From: Trebouxia sp. TZW2008
Taxonomy: Eukaryota; Chlorophyta; Trebouxiophyceae; Trebouxiales; Trebouxiaceae
Assembly: GCA_002118135.1 (NCBI GenBank)
Contig: BDIU01000010.1
Coordinates: forward strand, 1-64,000
Direction of reading: 5' to 3'
Length of the DNA stretch: 64,000 nt
Shown here: piece by piece, positions 1-12,300 of the stretch
Layout of the letters: every line of letters begins with the position of its first letter
Numbering within the stretch: the stretch's first letter is position 1
Program-made: the position numbers and the translations under genes
Notes under the pieces: model-generated
What the model was told of the DNA's origin: nothing
The model's input: the letters and a program-made list of their open reading frames with translations, nothing else
The model's database searches: none

Positions 1-72
1 GGGGGGGGGGATGGGGGTGACAGTTGAAATGAGGGGAGCAAGGAGCAAAAGGAGGGGGCCCGGGCAACATAC

Positions 73-3000
73 CCAGCTCAGGGCTGAGATCTGCTCCTCC
101 AGCTTCTCAGTAATGCCCTCTAGCGCAGCTTGCCTCTCTGGGCTCTCCAGCTGAGCATATACCTGCAAACAACACCATGCTGTCAAGCACAATAGCCAAA
201 GCTTGTTGTCATGCTTGCATAATGAATGCAATGTCTCACACAATCACAACACAACCAGCTCTGCATTCACCTGCAAACTAAGCAATGGTGTCAAGCACAA
301 GGCCAAAACCTGATCTGCTGCCTTATCTACATCATAAGCGCATTGCCTCTTGACAAGGGTCACAATTGCTCATGCACATTTTGCAACTTGCGCACAGCTC
401 GCAACTGCATGTGGGCAGATAGCACAAAACCAACTTCACCAGCAAGGCTGTGTCAGATGAGGGATGAGTGTATTCAGAGCTGCAAGCAGGAAAGAAAATT
501 CTACGCTGTCATGCGCCATGAAGGGAACTTCTGTCTATTGAAGCAGACCAAATCGCTGCTTGAAGAGCAGCCATCAGCATACAAGCGTCTGCTTGCAGTG
601 CTGGTGTGCATGCTGGCAGTGACTGACACCCCCAGGTCTGTCTGCTGTGCATGCTATGCATCTTGCATAACACTCAAGCCAAGCAGTGCAAAGCAGCATA
701 GGCTACACACCTCACGAAGCTCTTCTTCAGTTGCTTGAATCCTCTCTCTCATGTTGCGCTTGTCAGCAACAGCTGCCGCTGTGTTGATGTTCTTGTATAG
801 CAGCAGGGCCTCCTCAGCTGTAGCTGCCCTGCCCTCGACCTCAACTGCCATTTTCTGAGTCTTCATCAGCTGCCAGCTGACAAAGCCTTTCTCCTGTAGC
901 AGCATGCCAAACAGCACTCACTCACTGAGTGACACACAAGATTTGCAATGAAGGGCAATCCTTTGACATGCTATGCAGCGCAACGCACAATTGCTTGGCA
1001 AGTATACTTGGATGTGAGGACAGCACGCATGCTACCGTTTTGCCATGTAAGCACAAAGCTGTACGCAGGTGTCAAAGTGCTGTTGCCATAATGCCATCAT
1101 CCCTCACAGATGCTGTAGAACAGCGGCTGCTTGCTGTTTAAGCCGGCAAAAAGTGGAGCGACAAGTGAGGAGTGAAACGCCTAACTAACACAGCTATAAG
1201 CAAACAATCCTGGAGTGGTAGGGCCATGCAGTGAAAGCGGTCTTACCTCTCTGAGAGCATTCAGCTGCCTCTCATACTCGTCTGTGATGCCCTCCATGGC
1301 TGCTCGCCTCTCAGTTGAGTCCAACATCAGATCCGCCTGCACCCCAGCCACACCCAGTCATGTCATGCAAGCCTAGTCACACACACACTGTACAGAAAAG
1401 TATCAGTAAGCCAGCATGTGGTACAAAAGCAGTGAAGGTATGAGATATCAAGATACTCTCCAGGAGGGCTCCTCTCACAATGTCATCCAGCATCAAGTCT
1501 GCCTGCAGTCTAGCCACAATCAATCAGCTTAAGCAGGCCTGGTCACACACATTGTATAGAACAGTCTACGTAAGCCAGCATGTGTTCCAAAAGCGTGGTT
1601 GTGAACTGGCTTCTAAACAAGCAGCACACACGCATTGAAACGTTCCCACCAGCTTTTCATGCATGAATCAACTTTGTGCACATTGCAGTACCTGATCCAG
1701 CAGGTCTTGGGTGTACGACAGTTGAGCCTTGAGGTCCTCCTCCCTGACCTTGTAAGCCTCCTCAATGGTCTGTATCTCAGCCACTCTGTCAGCCTCCACC
1801 TGGGCCAAACCAGCAGTGGCAGCACTTGCTTGAGGGTTTGATTGCTGCAGCCGTGCCGTCGAGTCCTTCAAGAACTGCAGATGTAAGCAGAATTCAGTCT
1901 CAATAGCAGATTTGTGCATGATTGGAACATTCACAATACGCTTCAGAGTCATGTGCAAATGCTGTAGTACCAGCAACTGAGAAGCTGTGTATAGCAGACG
2001 CAATACAGAAAAGAACGCCCTGTACCTTCACCTATGGCATTTTTGGTGTTCAAAATGCCCACCAGAAGGCACTGATTGCAACTGGTGCAATGATGCTGCT
2101 ACAGCTTCTGAAGCGTCAGTGTTTGTAATTCTGCAAGGATACTGGGCTTTGGACACACAACACAGGATTCTGTAAAGAGCACTGAGTGTTGAACATGCTC
2201 ACCTCAACAACAGGACTGTTGCTAGCCAGGACCACCTGCTTGTTGTTATTGTCTACACTCCCCTCAGTAGTCAACTCCTGCAAGCAAGCCAATCTTGTCT
2301 GGTCGTGGGTTGCTGGGTCCCTATAAGCTGCATGACTTTGTGTACCAGCAAGCAAAGCATGTATGACTTGAAGTGACTAGGTCCCAGTCAAGCTCAGTCA
2401 TAGCGACATAGCGGCAGCATGGCACGTGACATCTGCAGTGACAGGACTCAATGAGATGTGGGCAAAAGCTGCGACGCAGATGCTGATGCAGAGTCTTGTA
2501 TCAGTGCGCACCCTTGTGGGTCCTTTGACAATTACGCTCTTGATCTTTGATTGGGCTTGACTTGTGTACACTGTGGCTGGCCTGGTGTCCATCTGCCACC
2601 TCATGTGCATACTCTCCAGGCTCTGGTTACACAGCCTGTCTTCCAACTCCACTGGGTCAGAGTCCCTCTCATGCTGCTGAGCGCTCCACCCTTTGTAAGT
2701 CTCAGCCAGAGGACTGAAGTCCTGTACGACGACATCAGTGTGAGTGGCTGTAAGCACACTGAGTTCAAAAGATTTGCAGATTCTTGTGGTGTGTAACTAT
2801 GCATGTGTGAGCTGCAGCACAAGAAATGCAGCGCCTTACCTGGCCCATAGCAGCTTGGAAGTGTGCTGCTTTGCTGTGCTCAGCGCCACTTGTCATAGGC
2901 ACCTGCAGCAAGGTCAAGAGTCCAATGAGTGTATGCTATCAGAGCTGTGGAAAACATTTACTGGGAATATTGCTGGTTTTTCTGCAGCAGACGCGCTTGC

Positions 3001-3283
3001 TTGCACGCCTGTTGGACGAGAGCTGTGTCCGATGCACAGCAGGGCGGGCATTCACGTCTGAGTCACAGCGATTGATCGCAGGAAGTTCACAAATGCAAGG
3101 AAAGCTCTACGTCAGGCAGTGGCCACCCAGAAAGGTCAGGGACAGCCAGCGGCAAAGCTATGCGTGACCGATGTCACGACTGTTGAGTTGAAGCACTGAT
3201 GTCACACTGAACGAGTTGCCTACCAGGTAGGCGTGACCAGGAATCGCATGAGGTTTCACGTAGACAGTGGAGTCTTGACTCAT
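73..3283 (-). CDS. Coiled-coil-rich protein of unknown function, 3' end outside window
   Basis: I do not recognise the family. Eight exons fit GT-AG sites and every one is a multiple of three in phase 0: 3224-3283 (start ATG at 3283), 2840-2902, 2536-2721, 2203-2277, 1692-1874, 1247-1336, 711-893, 73-162. The gene then runs off the left edge. The N-terminal part reads MSQDSTVYVKPHAIPGHAY, then a DFSPLAETYKGW segment. The later exons are rich in E, Q, A and K with heptad-like spacing (for example KVREEDLKAQLSYTQDLLDQ), so a coiled coil is likely. The 90-nt exons at 1247-1336 and 73-162 are related to each other (ERRAAMEGITDEYERQ versus ERQAALEGITEKLEEQ), an internal exon duplication. The first three exons have same-length counterparts in the plus-strand gene starting at 63250, which supports the model. 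The assignment of the 60-nt first exon is the weakest part. Confidence 0.6.
1484..1620 (-). repeat. Ghost copy of the acceptor side of exon 1247-1336
   Basis: This intron stretch is a diverged tandem copy of about 1310-1440. It includes the exon's first bases, the GCAG acceptor region (ATCAGATCCGCCTGCA versus ATCAAGTCTGCCTGCA) and upstream intron words such as TAAGCCAGCATGTG. On the minus strand it lies upstream of the real exon. Confidence 0.7.
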
Positions 3284-3710
3284 TTCGAACCACAAGATTT
3301 TGTTGCAGGTGCTAAGTGAACAGTCTTTGGTCAACCCTGAGGAGCAGCTAAGCAAGACTGATGCGAAGCTCCAAGCTGACAGGGCGCTTGGAGGTCAAGG
3401 GTTTAAGGCCAAAGCTACTGTAAATTTGACAGTTGATGAGCAACGATGATGTGCAAGACGCAGGGTGCACGCTGCGTCAGCTGTGAAAGTTCTGCTCTCG
3501 TCAACGTGCTTGCAGCTGTTGTGCCGTGTGTGGGAATTTTCGTACGTGAAGGTTAATTCAGAATCCGCCTGTCTGTCTAATCACATGTACACGACACAGC
3601 ATGAAGGTCGCATGTTCTTACATTTTCCTCCTCATGCCAAGCGCACAGCCTCTAAGGCGTTGCGACAGCCGACTCTTCAATGCTTTGCAAATAAAGAGCA
3701 CGGGCATGTG
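2536..3710. repeat. Left arm of a long-range inverted duplication
   Basis: This arm matches, in reverse complement, about 62850-64000 at the right end. Shared blocks include GTGCTAAGTGAACAGTCTTT (3309 here; reverse complement near 63220), the GCCTACCAGGTAGGC palindrome at 3219 and 63301, the 63-nt and 186-nt exons of the flanking gene, and the upstream block around 3500-3710. The arms are diverged but easily alignable by eye and lie about 59 kb apart. The right arm probably continues past the window. Confidence 0.85.
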
Positions 3711-3745
3711 GATACATGGGTATACCGCTATGCAGATTGTTAACG

Positions 3746-4009
3746 TCACCCCCAGAAGGCCCGAGAAAAGTGTAAGAAGGCGATTTTACATGCTTTAGCC
3801 AGCCAAGTCTGATCGCATGTGCCACAAAATGGCAATGACAATATGTCCACGAGGTTCAGGCAGTCTACGACATGGTAAAATATCCCCAAATAAGCATATG
3901 CATGTTGCGCAAAAAAAGTTCGCATGTTATGACCGCAGCCCTCAAACAAATGAGCGTACTTGGCTCGCACCCCAGCCAATGCTCCACATTCAAACACTAA
4001 GTGAGTCAA
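3746..4009 (-). mobile_element. 3' relic of a non-LTR retrotransposon
   Basis: The minus strand encodes an 87-residue open stretch beginning MTHLVFECGALAGVRAKY and continuing with HLFEGCGHNMRTFFAQHAY. This matches the C-terminal H...C segment that follows the reverse transcriptase in green-algal LINE-type elements (pattern HLVFECPAL..R..Y.HLF...MR.FFAQ). No reverse transcriptase or endonuclease remains nearby, so only the extreme 3' end is present, as expected of a 5'-truncated insertion. A second, shorter relic lies at 25215-25275. Confidence 0.7.
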
Positions 4010-4011
4010 TG

Positions 4012-4130
4012 CACCCGCAGCTGTCGTGCGTGAACGTTTTCGTACACGAAGCTGAATTCAGAATCCGTGTGTCCGTCTGACCACCTGTGCAGTGACACAA
4101 GATGACAAGCTGAAGGTCATTTGCAACGAT
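4012..4130 (+). repeat. Partial direct copy of the 3500-3710 repeat
   Basis: GCAGCTGTCGTGCGTGAACG, TTTTCGTACACGAAG and TTCAGAATCCG here match GCAGCTGTTGTGCCGTG, TTTTCGTACGTGAAG and TTCAGAATCCG near 3510-3570 and, inverted, 62950-63040. The retrotransposon relic sits between the two left copies. Confidence 0.7.
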
Positions 4131-4661
4131 CTTTCTTTGTGCCAGTTTCCTGTGCAAAATATCAGCAGCTTCTGTGCCATCTGCTGCCTTTGATAGTATA
4201 CAAAGGTCGGCTATCAACTTGAAATTGCCAGTGGTAAAATGCTGTCGAGGCTTGTTTCAACTCATCTCCTATTTCAACTATTCAACTCGTGTCCGCTTCA
4301 TGGCAGCGTCAGCAACAGAAGACTCAAGGAGCTCAGGGGACTCATGACGTGGCGAGGGTCTCTTGTTTCCCATCATGACCTGCAGGCATTGCATGCATTT
4401 GTTATACACTGTGAGGATGCAATCTCACGATGCAAGCTTCATGCTACATCGCTAATAGCTCAATAGGCCTTTTAGAATATAAAAAAGGGTGTAAACACCA
4501 GAAATAACAACAATAAAATGGCCAACAAAAAACAATCCTCAACCCTTTTTTTTCCAGGACCAATCGCGCCCATCTTGCAGACGACAGGTGACACAGCAGG
4601 AAGAGTACTTGGCAATGCACGCATATGTGCATATTGTCTGCTAACAAGTGTGTGATGAATG
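4131..4661. other. Spacer between retroelement relic and HEN1 3' end
   Basis: No supported gene. Contains an A/T-rich stretch around 4475-4555 with short homopolymer runs. It probably includes the HEN1 3' untranslated region (minus strand). Confidence 0.4.
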
Positions 4662-6242
4662 CTAACGGTCACGGACATTGCGACCTACGCTGTCTGCACA
4701 CAAGCAAATGAGCATTGTTGCTGTCACCTGAGGCTCGCCAGAGCTGTTGATGTCAGCAACAAGCCTTCCAAAGCCTGCACCAGGGTCTGTTCCCAATGGG
4801 GCTGCAATATTGCTTCTGCCTTGCACGTCTGCTGCTTTGCGCCGGAAGACAGCAACCTGCATTGACATGGCCCTGTGACCAGAGAGCAGCACCCGACTAC
4901 TTAGGGCAACAGCTGTATATCGCTGATGCCGTTGTAACTGTGACCTCTGGGCTTCCCCCTGTGACGCAATCTTGTGAATGCAAGCTGCTCCATAACATGC
5001 ATCTTTCAGTGCCCAAGGCTGAGTCCTACGGCCAGTTGCAGTGAATTGAAGCAATCGATATGCCAGGCACGGCCTTTTGGAGTGAACTGTGACGCCAACA
5101 CGAAGCACGAGTCTGTGCGGTATCATGCACTTCATGATAGAGGTTCCTGGGACGTTGTCAGCAGCATGCACCTCACATAAAACTGCAGCATACTATCAGC
5201 TGATGATGAACCCTGACATGTTCAAGCTTACTCACCTAAGAGGCAGAACCCTCTTGGCCCTGAATCTCCAGCGTGGCAAGGGCCCTGCCCTCCTGCATGG
5301 CCCTATCTGGCCCCCAAAACTGGACTGATACTGACATGCATATCAGACAACGACAATGATGAGCTTCACCTGAGAGGCAAAACCGAGGTCTTGCCCCTGC
5401 ATGCCCAGCGTGGCAATGGCCCTGCCCTCCTGCATGGCCCTACCGGCCCCCCAGAACTTGACTGAGTAGCCATGCTTCTCGGCCAGGCCCTGACCCCATT
5501 GCTGGAACTCCTGGCGGCTCCTGTACACCAGAAGCAAGCTGTTACAGTGGTCACCACAGCAGTCACTACAGTGCTCTCTGCAGTAGTCACTAATGGCTAG
5601 CAGGACAGAAAGCAAGACTCCACTGCTGAAACTCCTGGCAGGTCCTCTACATCAGCAGCAAGCTGTTACAGCAGTCACTACATCACTGCAGCAATCACTG
5701 CAGCAGTCTGAATGGGAGTCACCATGACACTTGCTACAAAATTCATCTTAATGATCACAGCGGTGGTCATCCCACCAATCACAAAATGCTCTTCTGGCAG
5801 GCAGTGCAGGCAGCCTGTCTCCATTCAAAGCAGTGACTCTTCATACACCATGCAAATGGTCACACACGGCCAGGCTGTTAGTCTACATCGGATGCACTTG
5901 TGAAACATTCGGTTGCTTCCGTCAAAAGCCTCAGCAAAACCTGCTTGGCCTGACTGTTCTAAACTATGACAAGTGTTACGCAACTTGTTGGGCAGCAGAG
6001 CGCTGTAATGTAAACAGCTGTCAGGGTATATAATATCGTGTGTCCTCTGAACATTGACTAATGCATGCATGGGAGACCAATCGCCTGTGCCAGACGTCAT
6101 CACAATCTTATCAAACACAACGGTGCAATTTTTCTACACCACCTTTGCTGAGGACTAACGCTCTTGCAGTGCCTTGACGTTACAAGCACGTCCCAATTGG
6201 TGCAGCACTGCATTAGCTGCGCCACTCAATGCAATGCTGCTG

Positions 6243-6317
<75 letters not shown>

Positions 6318-9300
6318 ATGAAGCTGGTCAGACACAACCATGCAGCATTGGCCATACCACTCAAAGCGATGATCAGTGGTATGCAGCTTGTTTGGCAGCA
6401 GAGCTTTTCCCAGCTGATGCAGCACTGCATTGGCACAACTGCATTGGCACAACTGCATTGGCATAGCTGCATTGGCATAGCTGCATTGGCACAACTGCAT
6501 TGACACAACTGCATTGGCATAGCTGCATTGACACAACTGCATTGGCATAGCTGCATTGGCACAACTGCGTTGACATGACTGCATTGGCCTCACCATTCAA
6601 AGCGGTGATCAGTGTTGCGTAGCTTGTTGGGCAGTAGAGCGATGCCAAGCTGTTGCAGCACTGCATTGTACTCTTTGTTGGGGGTGGTGACTACAAGCAG
6701 CTTGGGTTGCAGGCCCCCCAGTAGGGAGGGGCCCAGGCTCTGCAGGGGGGTGGGGTCCAAGTGCTCCACCACCTCGACCAAGGCTGCTGCTTCGATGCCA
6801 GCTAGCCCGCCCCAATAGCCTGCAATCACGATGATGTCTTGCAGCAGTCACAGCAGACCTTGAAAGTCAAGCATGGCTCTTGAGACAAACTCCAGCCAAG
6901 TTGGTGCAGCACTGCATTGTACTCTATGTTGGGGTGATGACATGGAGCATGCTGCTGCTTCAATGCCAGCCAGCCCACCCCAGTAGCCTGCACTCGCAAC
7001 AACAACTCAAAGCTGCAGTCAGAGATACTCGGCATCTTCTGAAGTGCCCGCAGCAAGGCTCTCATCCCGTGCCAAATCAATACACCCTAAGCTCTGCAAT
7101 CACAAGCAAGGCTTCAGTCGCAGTCGCGCTGGATGCCACCAGTCACTGTCTGCTTTCAAGACCATGTTCGAGTCAGGTATGGCTGTTGTGACTGTCTCCA
7201 CCAAGACTGCCGCTACAATGCCAGCCAGCCCTTCCCAGTGGCCCATACCCACAAGCGTGGCTGCATTTGAACGCACTGGGAAGAATCATGGAGCCTCGCT
7301 TGCCAGCATGTGTACGATGTTGATTCATGACCAGAGACGCTTACAGCTGCAGTCACAGCAATGCCACACTTCCCTGTTGGCTGTTGAAACCAGTAGCTGT
7401 TACATTTTTAGCTAGCCCAGAACCAACTTGATGGCTTGCAACAGTCACAGCAGATTTTGCAAGTCAAGCATGCTGGTCTGACTGCCTGCAGCAAGGCTTC
7501 ATGAAAGCCAGCTAAGCCATGTTGATAATCTGCAATGGCAAAGGTGTTTTACAGCATCTACAGCAGGCTTGCAAGTCAAGCGCGCTGTTGACACTCATTG
7601 CCCGCAGCAAGGCTGCTGCATCAGGATTAGCCAGCAGTCCCTGACTCTTCACAAGCGGTATATATACCGGTGCCATATCCCTCATCAAGCCCCACATGGA
7701 CTGTCAAACCACCTTGCCTTCATTCTGCGTTCTTAGGTGCCAGAGCATGTCATTTTCACTCAATTCCTTCATTCAAAACGCATGCTAGACAGGCTCGGCA
7801 GGCCCAGCTAGGTATGTACTGGAGAACTGGAGCTGCCAGATTGCCCGTTTCAGAAGCCTGTCGCCAGCAAAGCAGTTCAAGGCTATCTTCACAGCTTGAC
7901 CCACCAGGAATTGACCTGAGCCTGACAGATTGATGCCTTCGTGTATTTGCTTGTGCTTAGCATTGGATCACAGCTTGACCCATCACGAGATTAAGCTGAG
8001 CATGCCAGAATGTTGGCGTTGTGCACTTCCTTGTGCTCAGCATGTGCTCACAGCTGACTCACCAGGAAGTTGACCTGAGCATGACAGAATGACGGCTTGT
8101 GCATATGCTTGTGCTCAACATGTGACTGATGTTGCTGCACGTGGACACCTGCACTTCTGCTTTACAATCATCAACAATTAGCTTCATGCTTTGCAGCAAA
8201 GGCTAACATGAAAGGCAGCTGTTGATGAATGTGAAGGAGATATGCAAAGGACCGCAATCAGCAAGATTGACCTCATGCTGTAGCCCTTAGCAGAGGCACA
8301 AAGCAGTGAAGGTGACAGGCTGCGACTTGCTGGCTTTGCAAGCTATCACATGAACCTGTACCTGTTGCTGTTTTGTAGATTGCATGAAAATGATGGGGCG
8401 CTAAATCAAGAAAAGTTCTCTTTTTGTCGCTCATTCCTCTTTGCAATCCTTAGCGGTGTCAACAACTTTAACATCCAGGAGAGGGGCCCTACGGTGCTTC
8501 AGAGATAACTTTTCACATTCTTCGAACTGATCTAGTATAGCTCAATTACTAAACATTTTTAATTATCTTTGCAGATGAAAAGATGAGTTTTGCCTCATTT
8601 TCTCTATTGCTGATCTCATGGCAACAGCGTCAGGTATAGCTAGCTATGCTTACCTTTGCCATGGCAAACAGTAAAACCAAACAAAGTATGACATTTTGCT
8701 GCGGCAGTGGAGTTGATGTTCACCAATTCAGCAGATCACAACAGACGCAAATGCACTTACCAGATCCCATATGTCCACACATCACTGTGTGGATACGTAC
8801 ATACACAGCTGCTTGCTGCAGACTCAGTCTGTCAGCATGTGCCACCTGTCCAATGTTGCAGCTTGTGTGTGACTGCTGACATTATGCAGTGAGAAGAAGA
8901 CAATACTAACATGTTTGCGTCTATACAGGAGCGTCTGTGAGCAGACATAGCACAAGACATGCAACGCTATACTGACGATGTCAGATGACACCACATGCCT
9001 GAGTCTGCAGCGCTTGCAGTGGCAATGTCTCCATGGTACAGCTGGCTTCCAGGTAGCTGCTTGCTTGCTGGACCCCCACTAGGCTTTGAGGGGCCCTCAG
9101 CCAGACCCCCCCACTGCTGCAGGGGGTCGCTCAGGGGGTCGTCAGCCTGACGGTATGCTCCCAGTAGCTTACGCCCTGCCCTTGTAACAGCTTCTGCGGT
9201 GATGTCAACCCCAATCTGCATGCCCAATTTGATGACTAAGCCATTGTGACAATATGCACAAGCAAACCATCCCTTGTGACTCTTCTCCATTGATGTCGAC

Positions 9301-12300
9301 CCCAGTCTGCATGCCCAAATCAATGGCAGAGCCATTGTGATCAAAAATTACATGCTGTGCACAAATTAAACAGCCCTTGTGACAGCTTCTCGAATGTCGT
9401 CAACTCCAATGCTCATGCCCATGTGGAGAGAGTGAAGCCATTCACATTGAACCCATTAGTTGATGACTGAATTATTGCCATGACAAAGCAAATGCACAAG
9501 CAAATCAGCATGACCAGTACAATTGGGAATCCTCATACATTCACTCTGCTGGCGTGGACAACACCATCATGTGTTGCTTTTGTGGGGCTGCTGAATGTTG
9601 TCGCTTTTGTGGGGCTGCTGAATGTCGTCGCTTTTGCGGGGCTGCTGAACATTGTCGCTTTTGTGGGGCTGCTGCATGTTGTTGCTTGCATGCAAGGCAC
9701 AACGTGCAGCTAAAAAAGCTGAGCATGGCCAATAGTTCCTAAAGTCATGTGACTGCTGCTGTGTCACACAGCATGGTCTTACCAGTTGCTTGAGGGCTGG
9801 ACAGGATTGGGATCGGATGAGGTGCTCCAGTAGTTTGCCCTCCCCACAGCCCAGATCCACCAGCCTCTGAGCCCCACTCTGCTCCATCACACCTACAGCA
9901 TGCACCTGTCATGCTCTGAGACATTTATTGTCTTTATCCACAGAAAGCTGCTGTCATGCTTCAACAAGCTTGCAAACAGGGGATTCAGAGAATGACACTG
10001 TACCTGTCAGGAGTTATGCCTGGTCAGAAGCATGCAACAAGCGCTGTCGTGCACGCTGGCACTGATGGCCTAGTCATGCGCTTTCCTTTCAACAGCAGCA
10101 ATCAAACACAAGACACAGCACAAACAGTCCTGGCAAGCCCTGCAAAGCATTCACGCTTCTTGGAAAAGACAGACAGCATCCAAATCTACAGTAGCATCAT
10201 CAAAGCTGACTGTGCCTTGCTGAGCCAAGTCAACTTGATGCCACAGCACCACTTGGCAAGCAATGGGTCACACACACCTAGCGCTCATGCCAGCACCTGT
10301 GCCCATTGATATTCTGGTTCAAGCAATGGCTATGTAACAGGAGTTACCTGCCACCAAGGCATGCCTCTGAAGGGCCAAGGGGGGGTCAAAGAGGGCTGCA
10401 GCGGGGGCTGCAGGGGCGGGGTATCTGTGACCAAGGTAGGTGAGGCGCAGCTCACAGTGCAGCCGAGGGCAGGAGCCAGCCAGTAGCTGAGGCCCTCCTA
10501 CTGGCAGATGCACTGGCATTACTGCTTTGCCACCTGTTCCCAACCTGTACACCAGAGTTACCATTTTGTCAGCGTGATGTACAAAAGGGCAAACAAGTCA
10601 GAGACTGCCTGGACACAAACAATTGACGCTGGTTCTTTCCCCGTACAGAAAGAATACCACTTGTCAATGTTGTGTGCTACATTCCAACTCAAACAAGCGC
10701 ATGGCCTGAATAGGCACAGTTGCCCAGTCTGCACCTGTTTCCGAGCTGTTTACAAAAATGTCAAACTGTCGGTCTGATGGTCTTTCTGGCAAACAATCAT
10801 GGAATGATCTGACAAATGCGGTTTTGGGACCTGTTGCTAGCATGTACGCAAAACTGCTGCCAATCTGTGCACATAACGAGCCTGCTGTTCTTGGTAACAG
10901 CAAGTACTGTTTGTTGCTTGCTGCTTGCCTTTGTTTGCATATGCTCCTACGTCACTCATGACTGGCAAAGAACTCAGAGACTGGTCCAAAACACACAGAT
11001 GGCACATGAAGAGTGTATTGCAGGGATACGAAGCAGCCCACAGTACGGTCATCAATACACTTTCTGGGAGAAGGCATACATGAATGCATTTGTTGACATG
11101 AAGCAGCCCCATGCAATACAAGCATTGTACTTCAGGCAGAGCAGTGACAGTTGACCTGTAGACTGCATCTGAAATTTCAGGGATCACTCCTGCCCCGCCC
11201 CATTCAAATCTGAACATGCTGCACTGTTCCACTGTCTCATCATCAGCGTTTGCTTTTGGAGGACCTGCTGGCGCAAACATGGCGTGTTAGATCATGCCTT
11301 CAACAATGATGATGGTTTACCAGCATGCTGTGCCAAGGCGGCGCATGTTGTCTTTTGTAGCTTACACAAAGTGAGCAGTGGCACTGAGCTTTTGAGATGA
11401 CTGGACCTTGCCATGTGCACTTCAACATGGCAGAAGATATGAGTGACGTTATGCTGATAGGACTTTCTAAACGCATGCTAGACAGGCTCAGCAGGCCCAG
11501 GTAGGTGCGTACTGGAGCAATCAGCAGGAGACGGGACTTTGTCTCACACTTATGCATGCAACTTGTGGCAACATGGCAACACATGCTAAAGATTGCAGTA
11601 GCTCCAGCTTCAGCGTGTCATGCCAAGCAGCATTGCTACGTCTCACTGAGGTCTGCATTTGTGATCTCCATGTTTTCGGTAGCTTCAACATTGACGCTTT
11701 CACTATCTTTCTCAGTAGCTTCTTCAGTAGCTTCCTCAGGTCCATCAGGTGCCAAAATCTTCTCAGCATCACCCTTGAGCACCAGCTGATATTCCACCTT
11801 AACCACATTCCCAATCTCTGGCATGCTGTTCTCAACATCACCCTGGTGATGCACTATCAGAGCCTGATTGCTGTTGCTGTCTATGTCAGTGTGCATGGCT
11901 GCTGCATTAGCTTTCTCTGGTTGAGACACAGTCAAAATTGCAAGGACTGCATGCTGCAGTTGATGCACCATATCCAGTGCTGCTTGCTGCTTAGCTATGT
12001 TGGCTTCTCCAGTGTGCTGTGCTGAGGCTGTCAAGGTCTGTCCAGTGCCTTGCAGCATCACCTGGCACAGAACGTCTATCTCAATATAGGTTTTATACAT
12101 CAGAGACATCCCAGACACATTCTGAAACAGTAGCTAGGTGCGTGTGGCCCATCAAAGGATGTTCTGAGCAATTGTATGCCACAAAAGTCCTGGCCAAGCT
12201 TGCCTTTGGACATGGACAAGTGTTGCAGATGACGATGCTAGTTGATGCTACAGACTGTGCAGCTGCTACTGCGTCAATTGATCGACATTCCAAACCCAAA

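Noticed and set aside
6155..6562. Long open frames of repeated VCVCVC, THTHTH and ANAVVPMQLCQC
   Set aside because: They are translations of the (CA)n run and the 15-bp minisatellite; both periods keep frames open without selection.
9480..9905. Repeat peptide FCGAAECC / PQKRQHSAA
   Set aside because: Product of a 27-bp minisatellite, open in several frames. Only the HEN1 exon 9783-9892 within this range is real.
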